Below, piece by piece: positions 9,948-18,353 of a stretch of 28,402 bases of DNA (within the stretch, counting starts at the first letter, position 1; each line of letters starts with the position of its first letter). Source of the DNA: Chrysochromulina tobinii (lineage: Eukaryota > Haptophyta > Prymnesiales > Chrysochromulinaceae); contig JWZX01003037.1 in NCBI GenBank assembly GCA_001275005.1, positions 1-28,402 of the forward strand, read 5' to 3'. Position numbers and translations under genes: made by a program. The notes below the pieces were generated by a model. That model did not search any database, was not told the origin of the DNA, and saw only the letters and a list, made by a program, of their open reading frames with translations.

Positions 9948-10501
9948 TCGACTTGTCCGAAGGGCCGGCCTGATCGTGTCTTGGGGGTCTCTTCGGCCCG
10001 TCGCGCAAATCTTGCCGAAAGGCGACACGAAGACCCCCCAGGGAAGGAAGGGCTAAGCTCTGAGCCGGTAGGGCCTGTGCGATCATGTCCTCGCCTGTCT
10101 GTGGCCCCTGGCATGGTCGCCTGGAGGCCACCAGGCTCGACCAGGCAGCCACCAGGCCTCTTCCGTGTCCCGTCTCATCTCCGCGTCTCGTCAGCTCGGT
10201 CACTCGTCAGTGACGCATGTACCTGATACCACATGGATCATGGTGCTAGTGGTAAACTAAGTTAGTCAAGTTCTCATATTTATGGAGCATGCCCATGTCG
10301 ACGATTTCAAGCGCACATGACAGTGTGACTGCTCAAGTCCTTTGCTCGTCCTTGCCAACTGCCTTTGTGTTTGACGTGGGGGGACCGCGAAGAAACTGAA
10401 CTGAACTGTGTTTGAACTTTGAAAAATCCGCGGAGGTCATCGGAGCACGTGGGAAGGCCGCGTACCCCATAGGAATCCTACTTTTCTGGACGTGCCTTTC
10501 C
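9948..10501. other. Spacer upstream of the glutamate-cysteine ligase gene
   Basis: It holds the 3' end of the membrane-protein gene and the promoter of the GCL gene. No coding frame is convincing. Around 10110-10165 there are several imperfect CCACCAGGC copies on both strands, and 10230-10300 is AT-richer. The AACTG element at 10394 is listed separately. Confidence 0.5.
10394..10408 (+). promoter_or_regulatory. AACTGAACTGAACTG element upstream of GCL
   Basis: The 15-mer, three overlapping AACTG units in 5-bp steps, ends 93 bases before the GCL ATG. The identical 15-mer in the same orientation relative to its gene lies 78-92 bases before the ATG of the PDZ-protein gene at 19136. A shared proximal promoter element is inference from position and identity. 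Confidence 0.4.
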
Positions 10502-12950
10502 ATGGGTGCGTCTTTTTCGTCCGCCGCGATTCCGATAACCCCTGTAGCTCACACGCGTGCCGCCCATCGTGTGCCCAGGCTTCCTCGAGGCCGGCGAGCC
10601 GTACACGTGGGACGAGAGCCGCGAGGATGGTATCATGGAGTGGGTTAGCACGCACGGGATCGATCAATTCTTGGCGATGTGGGAAAAGGTGAAGGCCATC
10701 AGGTGCGACGACCTTAAATGGGGCGATGAGCTCGAGTACTCCATTCTCAGCGCCAATGGCGATGACGGCACCGTGCGCTGCAAGCTGCGCGGCGCCGAGA
10801 TCCTGGCCAAGCTGCGTGAGCAGGAGCTGGCGCTGCAGGCGGAGGACGAGGCAGAAGGTGAGGCCGGCATGAAGGGCGGCACCAAGTCGGAAGGGTGCAG
10901 CTGGGTGCCCGAGTACGGAGCCTGGATGGTCGAGGGCACGCCGGCGCACCCGTACACGGGCACCGCCTCCGCGCTCCTCTCCGTCGAACGCAACATGCGC
11001 ACGCGGCGCGCTCGGCTGCTCGCGGTGCTCGAGCCCGACGAGATCTGCCCGACGATCCCGTGCTTCCCGCTGATCGGCGTGGGCGAGTTCACGGAGCCGG
11101 CGCTACCCGCGGGCGGCCCTGTCACCAAGTCGCTCTTCGTGCCCGACGACTGCATCAACCCGCACCCGCGCTTTGCCGCGCTCACGGGCAACATCCGCAA
11201 GCGGCGGGGCGCCAACGTCGACATACGCATGCCGCGATTCCGCGACACGCACACGCCCGCGCCGTCGCGCCCGGTGGGGTGCGCGCAGCCCTCGACGGTC
11301 GAAGAAGCCAACGCGATGGATGAGGTGTACATGGACGCCATGGCCTTTGGGATGGGTTGCTGCTGCCTACAGGTGACCTTCCAGGCGCAGGACGTGGACG
11401 AGAGCCGCCATCTGTATGACCAGCTCGCCGTGCTGGCGCCGATGATGCTCGCGCTCACGGCGTCGACGCCCGCCGCGCGCGGCACGCTGCTCGACACGGA
11501 CTCGCGATGGGGGATCATCTCTCAGTCCGTCGATGATCGCACACCAACCGAGCGCCGGAGTGCCGGAACAGAACGATCAGCCCGCCTTCCAGCCGTCAAC
11601 GGGACCGACGGTAGCCACACCGCCTCCGACGGCACGCCTCCGAAGTCGGCGCCCCCTAAGGTGCCCTCCTCCTCGGCCGTGGCCGACGGGCCTTCTGGGC
11701 CTTCTGGGCTGTACCACGACGCGATGTGGCAGAGCGGGCGGGGAGCCCAGCACAAGTCGCGCTACGACTCGATCTCGCTCTACATCTGCAACGAGCTCGC
11801 CAAGAACAAGAATCCGCAGTGCTCCGAGCAGTACAACGACGTGCCCGCGCCCATGTGCGAGAAGTCGTACGCGCGCATGGTCGCGGCCGGCATCGACCCG
11901 ATGCTCGCGCGCCACATCGCGCATCTCTTCTCGCGCGATCCGCTCGTCATCTTCCGTGGGCGCGTGCAGGAGCTGAGCGATGCTGACTCGACGGAGCACT
12001 TTGAGAACTTGCAGAGCACCAACTGGCAGACGGTGCGCTGGAAGCCGCCGCCCGCCTCGTCCACCTTCCTTGGCGGCACGGCCGACATTGGGTGGCGCGT
12101 CGAGTTCCGCTCGATGGAGATCTCCATGACTGACTTCGAGAACGCAGCCTTTACCGTCTTCATCGTGCTCGTCTCGCGCATCATCCTCTACTTCAACCTC
12201 AACCTGTACCTGCCCCTATCCAAGGTGGACGAGAACATGCGCCGAGCGCAGACGCGCGACGCGCTGCACACCCAGAAGATGTGGTTCTCTCAGAACTTGA
12301 TGCCTCCGTGCGGCTGCGAAACCCCCCAAAAGAAGATGCCGCACGAGAAAGTGGCGACTCTCTTTGGCGCTGGCGAAGTGGCGCCCTCGGAGGTGACGGT
12401 GCTCGAGATCCTGACCGGTAAGGGGACGTACCGCGGGCTATGCCCGATGATCATGGCGTACCTCGACGTCATCGGCTCCGACAGCGTCACGCTGCGCACG
12501 GTCACCGTCTACCTCGACTTCATCGTGGCGCGTGCCGCCGGGCAGTTGGTGACTCCTGCCACCTGGATGCGGAACTACATCCGCTCGCACCCGGACTACA
12601 AGTTCGACTCGGTGGTCTCCTCGCGCATCGCGACCGACCTGATGATGAAGTGCCACAGGATTGGGATGGGCCTCGACAAGCCTCGGGAGCTCTACGGAGA
12701 TTTCCCCATTCAGACCGTCTCTGCCAAGGATGCCGTGACGGCTCGCCTGCTCTCGAGCCTACCACTCGGCCGCTCGACGTCGCACGTGGAGCGCACCATG
12801 GATCGCTATTCAGCTCGGTCCCACCTGATGGCCAAGAAGCGTGCGCTCGTCAACGACCTCGAGCAGCAGCGTACGCAAGTACGCCGCACCGAAGAGTCCC
12901 TCCGCGACATCGAGCAGCAGCTGACCGGCTATGACGGCCCCTCGCTCTAA
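10502..12950 (+). CDS. GCLC: Glutamate-cysteine ligase catalytic subunit; join(10502..10505,10579..12950)
   Basis: It catalyses the first, rate-limiting step of glutathione synthesis: ATP-dependent gamma-glutamylcysteine formation in cytosol or plastid. The spliced product of 791 residues matches the eukaryotic GCS family end to end: start MGFLEAGEPYTWDE, KWGDELEY (48-55, active-site Glu), EGTPAHPY, FGMGCCCLQVTFQ (from 258), SVDDRT (318-323), KSRYDSI, STNWQT and DIGWRVEFR. Joining ATGG to the exon at 10579 restores the family start; without it the frame has only a GTG at 10557 or an internal ATG at 10635 that cuts off conserved sequence. A ~60-residue Pro/Ser/Gly-rich insert separates SVDDRT from KSRYDSI, and the C-terminus carries an extra coiled coil, so it is longer than the ~640-residue animal enzyme. 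Confidence 0.95.
10506..10578 (+). other. 73-nt intron in GCL (GTGCGT...CCCAG)
   Basis: The intron begins right after ATGG and ends before GCTTCC, rebuilding Met-Gly-Phe-Leu. A T-rich stretch follows the donor and a ctcac branch-like site lies ~30 nt before the acceptor. If retained, the ATG frame runs out of the GCL frame and stops near 10648. Confidence 0.75.
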
Positions 12951-13065
12951 GGAGACGAAATATGGCCCCGCCGAACATATCCATCGGCACTAAACGATGG
13001 CCCACGTTCATATGGGGGGGCCTCGAGCATGAGAGCATGTTGAGAAGGAGAGTGAATGGAACGTT

Positions 13066-13536
13066 ATGCAACAGTCTACAGAGCGTGAGTGTACCGTTGC
13101 GCTCCACTGTTGAGGAGCTCCCGAACATGCCTGCGGAAATACGTTCGTGTGTGTACTAAGTTGCGGGTCCAAAATAGGCACGTTTCGTTGTGAAGAGCCC
13201 GTGACGGCGCGCACGCCGAAGCGAAGGCGATTCTGCGAAGAGGACGTCACGGAGAAAATGGATGTTGTCGATGAGACGCCTCCTGCGGCCGCGCAGCAGA
13301 TGCCCATACGAGACAGCTCGCTAAGTGAAATTCTCAAGCTGGGTTTTGCGTCCCAGGACACGAAGCTGGCAGCCAATTCACCTTCGCTCACACTAACATC
13401 CGTGCTCGTGCGCGCCTTTGTCGAGGAGGCCCGACATCGTGCTACTGCTGTGGCGCTGGAAGATGGCGCTGATACGGTGACCGATGAACATTTGGAGAAA
13501 GTATTGCCATCAGTGCTGCTAGACTTTGGGCCATGA
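13066..13536 (+). CDS. CENPX: CENP-X / MHF2 histone-fold protein; join(13066..13084,13178..13536)
   Basis: CENP-X pairs with CENP-S (MHF1) in the kinetochore CENP-T-W-S-X complex and with FANCM at stalled forks. The histone fold is at residues ~51-123 of the spliced 125-residue product. It shows the family pattern: LSEILKLGF, a DTKL turn, a central helix with VLVRAFVEEA, and the hallmark end HLEKVLPSVLLDF. An NLS-like PKRRR is at 20-24. The second exon has no ATG before 13258, although the sequence before it reads as protein. Splicing from a GTGAGT donor at 13085 to AG at 13176-13177 joins the phase-matching ATG at 13066. The fallback is a 92-residue protein starting at 13258, still enough for the fold. 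It starts only 115 bp after the GCL stop. Confidence 0.85.
13085..13177 (+). other. 93-nt candidate intron in CENP-X (GTGAGT...AATAG)
   Basis: The donor is a full GTGAGT. Among the upstream ATGs I checked (12962, 13029, 13037, 13056, 13066), only 13066 gives the phase needed to enter the CENP-X frame. Reading through the intron meets a TGA at about 13111. Confidence 0.55.
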
Positions 13537-14012
13537 GCTGCGTGCCTACGTCATGTGGTGTGTGTGAGCTCGTCGGAGGTATTTGTAATTTTGCAATTTG
13601 GCCGCCCTTTGGGTCCGCTTAGACTCATCAGAACCGAACACGTCCAAGAGAGCCAACCACGTGTTGACCACATCACGGCTGTCGGCTATCCCAGGCGACC
13701 CCCCGCAAGCTACAAGCCCCGCAGTGACATGATGCGCCCCTCCGCGCTCCGGCGAGACGAGGCGAGATATCATGCGAGATATCTAGGGGCAAGGACTGGG
13801 CAAGGCGGGGCCGCAGAGAACTCACCACACGCTGCTCATCACACTCACCTCCACACTCTTGCGCATGGTCGGGTCGGCGGGTGGGTGAATTGAGTCTCAG
13901 TGAAGAAGCATTTCACGTGAACAGGGCAAGCCCGAGGACCCACCCTGCGTCCCTGGTCTTCCTCTCGCTCGGCCCCGTGCTGACGACGCGTTAGAGGTCG
14001 ACGAGCACCGCC
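13537..14012. other. Spacer between CENP-X and the LisH-WD40 gene
   Basis: No convincing coding frame. It contains an AGATATC/GATATCT inverted pair (13765-13771 and 13778-13784) and ends with a good start context, gccATGG, at 14013. It presumably holds the CENP-X 3' end and the promoter of the next gene. Confidence 0.45.
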
Positions 14013-16190
14013 ATGGGCCACTTCGATCCCAACGACCCTTCGATCAAGCGCGAGATTGTGCACCTCATCCTGCAGTATCTCCAGGACGAGGGCTACACGG
14101 CTTCCTTCCTCACCATGCAGGACGAGTCGAATGTCAAGCTTGCCGAGCAGCAGACGCAGCGCTCGCTCTTTAAGCGCATGCGCAAGGCGATCCTCGAGGG
14201 CGACTGGCCCGAATTCGACAAGCTGTGCGGCAAGATGAGCTTCCAGCAGCAAAAGAGCTTCCAATACTCAGCCTACCGGGAGCAGTTCATCGAGCTCATC
14301 GAGGCGCACGAGTACCAGAAGGCCTTCACGCACCTCACGAAGCGGCTCAAGCCGCTCGAGCGCTCCGCAGCGTCCGCGGGCGACTTCAAGAACCTGTGCT
14401 ACCTGCTCACTTGCCGCTCCGTGCATGAGGTGCTCCCGCACTGGCAGGGCGTCTCGGCGGCGCGTGAGGCACTCCTCGCCCAGTTTGCGACGATGATGGA
14501 TCTCGAGGAACGACAGCAAGAAGGCGAGGTGGTGCTGCCGGCCTCGCGGCTGGTGACACTTCTCGAGCAGGCGGCCGCCTACCAGGTCTCTCACAGCGCC
14601 ACCGCATTCGGAGGCGCCCTGGCGACCGCGGCCGCGCCCACCGACACGGCGCCCACCGTCTCCGTGCCGGACGCGGCTGGCGCCGTCATCTACGGCATAG
14701 GAGCATGCGGCACGGCGCCTTTGGCTGTCGGCAGCGCTGGCTCGGCTGAGCCGGCATCCACGGGGGGGCGCATCGGAACTACGGGAGGCATCGGAGATCT
14801 CGGAGATCTCGGATCGGCAGCGGCTCGGATGCCCTCAAAGGCGCCGTCGTGGGCACCACCCAAGTCTTCGAGGCCGCCGCCCGGACAGCAGACGGTGACG
14901 AGCCTCCTAGCAGACTACGCGGCACCATGCCTGCCGAACGCGGTGCACCGTACCCTGCGAGGGCACGCGGCCGGTCTCAAGACGGTTGCCTGGCTTGGCC
15001 GTACCGGCTTACTCCTCTCAGGGGGGAATGATCCCGCGGTGTGCCTGTGGGAAACTCGGACGGGCACTTGTATCTCGCGTCTCGAGGGCCACGCGGCGCG
15101 TGTGTGGCAGCTCGCGGTGGGGCGTACGGATGGGCACGTGGCCTCCGCGTCCGCCGATGGCACCATCAAGCTCTGGCGGTGCATCGAGGCTGCTGAAGCC
15201 GAGGCGGCCGCTGCCGACGACGGCGTCGCCACGGTTGACTTTGCAGGCGCCCGATCCGGCGCGCCCGAAGACCCTAGCGGCGGTGTCGGCGGCGTCGGCA
15301 TCGGCGTCGTCGTCGAGGATCCGCCGCCCGCCTTCGGGCCGGTGGGCACCCTTACCGGCCACCAAGGCGACGTCTACTCGGTATTCTGATGGCCTCTGGT
15401 GGCCTCTGGTGGCCTCTGATGACCTTTGGTGGCCTCTGCTGGCCTCTGCTGGCCTCTGCTGGCCTCTGCTGGCCTCTGATGGCCACTGATGGCCTCTGAT
15501 GGCCTCTGATGGCCTCTGACGGCCACTGACAAGCCCACCCGCCCTCATCATCAGGTGTGCTTCCACCCAGTCGACGACCAGCTCGTGAGCTGCGGCTACG
15601 ACAAGTCCGTTCGCCTCTTCGATACGGCGGTCGGCACCGAAGTGCGCGCCTTTCTTGGGCACGAGCTGCCCGTGCGCCAGGCGGTGTACAACGCGACGGG
15701 CAACCTGATCGTCTCAGGAGGCAAAGATGCGACTCTCTTCTTTTGGGACGAGCGCTCGGCCTTGTGCGTGCGCAAGCTGCGCCATTCCCTCGGCGAGGTC
15801 ACTTCTGTGCAGCTCTCGAACTGCGGCATGCAACTGCTCGTGTCGTCCAAGGATAACGCGGCGCGCCTGTGGGACGTGCGTGCCGCGCGCCCGCTCCGCG
15901 CGTACAAGGGGCACCTCAACACGTGCAAGAACTTTGTGCGTGCGCGCTTCGGGCCTGGGCGCGATAGTGTCATGTCGGGCTCTGAGGATGGGAGCGTTTG
16001 CCTGTGGAGCCTCGCAAGCGCCGAACTCCTTCATCGGCTGCGCGGGCACACGGACGTCGTGTATGACGCCGTGTGGAACCCGAGCCTCGGCTTGCTCGCC
16101 TCGTGCTCGCAAGACGGGACTGTGCGCACGTGGAGGCACGATCCATGCCAGCCACTCACGCCTACGGACGCGCAGGCCGAGATGTGGTGA
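14013..16190 (+). CDS. LisH-CTLH-WD40 protein; join(14013..15380,15555..16190)
   Basis: The spliced protein has 667 residues. LisH is at ~9-41 (VHLILQYLQDEGYTASFLTM) and CTLH at ~47-105. A helical stretch with PASRLVTLLEQAAAYQ follows, then an Ala/Gly-rich linker (~200-290). Seven WD40 repeats run from ~314 to ~655 (starts TLRGH, LEGH, LTGH, FLGH, LRHS, YKGH, LRGH; ends such as GTIKLW and KSVRLFD). The third blade is split by the intron: exon 1 ends GHQGDVYS and exon 2 continues VCFHPVDDQLVSCGYD, which restores the blade exactly. The layout resembles SMU1 and WDR47, proteins of the spliceosome and of microtubules; I cannot decide which and leave the symbol empty. It is probably a scaffold that dimerises through LisH. 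The intron is mostly a minisatellite. Confidence 0.92.
15381..15554 (+). other. 174-nt intron in the LisH-WD40 gene (GTATTC...ATCAG)
   Basis: The intron is phase 0. Its removal rejoins WD blade 3. Retention gives a TGA at the third codon. About 80% of its length is the 10-bp tandem repeat listed next. Confidence 0.85.
15391..15530 (+). repeat. Intronic minisatellite, 14 x 10 bp, consensus GGCCTCTGRT
   Basis: Fourteen units in strict 10-bp register. The commonest are GGCCTCTGAT and GGCCTCTGCT (the latter four times in a row). Variants are GACCTTTGGT, GGCCACTGAT and GGCCACTGAC. Neighbouring units share variants, the mark of recent slippage. Confidence 0.97.
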
Positions 16191-16380
16191 GATGACCTCG
16201 TATCGGCGCGTCGGACTGTGTATGCGAGCCGCGCGCGGTCGGCGGTGTTAAGCGCGCCGCGGTGCTGCGTGATTTCAAGGTGGAGATGGTGCGCGTCATG
16301 GTGCTAGAAATCCTGCTAGAAATCCGCATGGATGATACGATCATAGAAGTGCGTCACCACACGAGAACCGCCTCAAGCTC

Positions 16381-16917
16381 TCAACCACAAGTGCCTGCGC
16401 ACTCCGACAGTCGCTTGGCGATCACGACCACGATGAGTACAGCCGTCGCGGCCGGAATGACGGAGCGCACCGGCGGCGGAATGGCGTCGAAGAAAGTGAC
16501 GATGCCCATCGAGAATCGCACTTCTCCAGGGCTGCTGCGTGCCAGCTCGCCGGGCTTGTTGCCGAGCACGCCCGGGTTCTTGGAGATGATGTTGAGCCGC
16601 TCAACCTCGTCAAAGCCGAGTTCGTTGCACAGGATTTGGTAGTTGAATCGAATGTTATCGGCCGTGTTGATAAAGGGCAGAAGCACTGCGACGTTGCGCC
16701 GCGCTGCGGCCACCGCTGCCTTCTCTGTCGGATAGCACTTGCGGAACTCCTTCCAAAGCGGCTCGACCGTCTGCGGCTTCACTCCGGGGTCGAGGAGCTC
16801 TAAGACGCCATCTGGCAGGCGCATCACCAAGTGAGAGCCCCGAGCGTCCTTAAGTGGCATCGGCATGCGATGCGGCGCGGCGACGAAGCCGAGCGCTGCT
16901 ACTAAGAAAGTCTGCAT
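16381..16917 (-). CDS. Plastid-targeted protein with single mTERF-like motif and C-terminal membrane segment
   Basis: 178 residues from ATG 16917. The first ten residues are a short hydrophobic leader ending AALG, followed by FVAAPHR; a Phe at the first position after signal cleavage is the hallmark of bipartite plastid leaders in algae with secondary plastids. The middle is helical (LWKEFRKCYPTEKAAVAAAR). At 107-122 comes RLNIISKNPGVLGNKP, like the NPxVL core of mTERF repeats. Similar single-motif proteins are known to me from other secondary-plastid algae, but without an established function. Residues ~152-168 (VIPAATAVLIVVVIAK) form one membrane span. It is probably a thylakoid or envelope protein. 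It is head to head with the small secreted-protein gene at 17140. Confidence 0.8.
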   Translation of the reverse strand: MQTFLVAALGFVAAPHRMPMPLKDARGSHLVMRLPDGVLELLDPGVKPQTVEPLWKEFRKCYPTEKAAVAAARRNVAVLLPFINTADNIRFNYQILCNELGFDEVERLNIISKNPGVLGNKPGELARSSPGEVRFSMGIVTFFDAIPPPVRSVIPAATAVLIVVVIAKRLSECAGTCG

Positions 16918-17139
16918 TCGCGAGCGAGCGGGGCCCCCGCGTTGACTCGAACTCCCGCCATTTGTAAAGAAACGAGGGTGAATGTGAATGTGATTGTTTT
17001 TGTATGATTGCTACATGTGACACGGCGCTGCGACGTTCTTCACTTCCTACAACGACTTATGTTCCTCCCGACGAGCGCCTAATTTGGACTTGCCTCCCTT
17101 CGAGTGAATGTGCTGGGGCTATCGAGAACCGGCGGTGCG
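16918..17139. promoter_or_regulatory. Probable bidirectional promoter, mTERF-like / small leader protein
   Basis: 222 bp between divergent ATGs. It includes an AT-rich stretch around 16978-17010 (gtgaatgtgaatgtgattgtttttgtatgattgc). Both flanking proteins begin with signal-type leaders, so co-expression is plausible. Confidence 0.35.
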
Positions 17140-17703
17140 ATGGCCATGATGGCGGCGCTATTTATATGCGTCGCCGCTGCTGCGACCATCGAGCCGCTCG
17201 AAGAAACGCCGGCCTCTGCCTCGGTGCAGGCGATGGTTACACAGCGGATGCGAGGCCAGCTCGACATGCTCGGGTATAGCGAGGCGGAGATTGAGTCGCT
17301 CAGCCCGCGGCGAGCTGCCGTGGTCGTTGAGCGCAAATTGAGGAGGCCGAGGGCAGGCGTACCAGTCTCGTGGACAAAGACTGGCGAACCGGTGGGTGGG
17401 TGGCTGGGCCATCATCGCCGAAGGATTGGCCGCGTGTTCAAGTACTATTTGCCCGCCACCTTGGCAGTGGCGTGCATGGCGCGCGTGGACGCATGTGGAG
17501 CTGGGATCCAGGCAGCTGCGGCGTTCGCTGCCGCGTTGCTGCAGCGGAGCCACCAGCTCATTCTCTGCCATTCGCAACCACAGTCGTCGCAGCAGCGCAG
17601 CCGGCAGGTGGTTCCGCCCATTCCTGTGCACGGGGCACCGACAAGCCCATCGAACGCGCGCGGGCTGTATCCTTGGGACCCAGGCTGGGAGGCTGGCAAA
17701 TAG
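17140..17703 (+). CDS. Small secreted or plastid-targeted protein; likely join(17140..17391,17608..17703)
   Basis: The ATG at 17140 starts MAMMAALFICVAAAA, a good signal peptide. The frame continues open to 17703 (187 residues unspliced). Up to KTGEP the protein reads smoothly, with LDMLGYSEAEIESLSP and RRPRAGVPVSW. The next 72 codons are a mix of GGW/RRR/AAA/SQPQSSQQ unlike their surroundings. Removing 17392-17607 (GTGGGT...GGCAG, a multiple of three) gives KTGEPVVPPIPVHGAP and a 115-residue protein. Both forms are open, so the choice is inference. The RRPRxGxPxxW region resembles a motif I associate with algal plastid proteins, with weak certainty. Function unknown. Confidence 0.6.
   Translation: MAMMAALFICVAAAATIEPLEETPASASVQAMVTQRMRGQLDMLGYSEAEIESLSPRRAAVVVERKLRRPRAGVPVSWTKTGEPVGGWLGHHRRRIGRVFKYYLPATLAVACMARVDACGAGIQAAAAFAAALLQRSHQLILCHSQPQSSQQRSRQVVPPIPVHGAPTSPSNARGLYPWDPGWEAGK
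17392..17607 (+). other. Possible 216-nt frame-neutral intron
   Basis: Phase 0 at both ends, length divisible by three, no stop inside. Donor GTGGGT, acceptor CCGGCAG. Unlike the other three introns here, retention would not end the protein. Confidence 0.45.
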
Positions 17704-18353
17704 GCCACCGCGTGTCGTGCGAGACACCTCTGAGACCATGCCCTGCGCGAAATGAGCCATCACCTGATCGCAGCGCGTCGCCTATCGGGGTCCGAGCAAG
17801 GCGCAACGCGAAGTGACCAAGGCTCGCCTGGCCGTTGGCCGCTGCGGTGGCCTGCCCAGTTTGCCGTGCGACAATTCGACACACCGCGTGTACCAGTGTG
17901 TGTGCGTGCGTGGCGTGGCGTGGGGATGTAACACGCTCTGTCCGACATGTGTGAGGTCTGAGGTCATGTGCTGTGATGTGTGTATGCGTGTGCGGTGGCG
18001 GGAGTCGCGAGCCGCGGAGAGGATGCCGTCCGGGCGGGCGCTGTCGCCACCGAATTTAGTTTGTGTCGTGACGCCCTGTGTGTGCGTGTGTGGACGCATG
18101 GGCGCTATCTAAATAAAAGAGGACTGATTTGGAGCCTTTAAATGGCGTGAGGCATGATTCAAAATCCGACAGTGGCTATAATTTATAGATCGGTTGAGGC
18201 TAGACCTTGTGCTAGAGCTCGGCTCCGCTGCCTCGAGGCTCGGGCCATGGGGCCTAGGGCCGCAGGGGTGGGAACTGGCGATTGGGGTGTGGACGGTGGT
18301 GTGGGGTCCGGTGGATCAGTTTGACTGTTGTGGGGAGGTCGGTGGCCACGCTC
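17704..18353. other. Convergent spacer, GT-rich, with AATAAA
   Basis: 650 bp between two convergent genes. 17880-18105 is rich in GTGTGT/GCGTGG runs on the plus strand. AATAAA occurs at 18112-18117, a possible polyadenylation signal for the plus-strand gene. An AT island follows with the short palindrome ctataaTttatag near 18176. No convincing coding frame. Confidence 0.45.

Noticed and set aside
10110-10165. CCACCAGGC copies as a regulatory array
   Set aside because: Few, irregular in spacing and strand; likely chance in GC-rich spacer DNA.
10557-10559. GTG start for glutamate-cysteine ligase
   Set aside because: GTG starts are not expected in a nuclear gene, and splicing from ATGG at 10502-10505 gives the family N-terminus.
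15391-15530. CRISPR-like reading of the regular repeat in the WD40 intron
   Set aside because: There are no spacers: the 10-bp units abut. It is a minisatellite in a eukaryotic intron.
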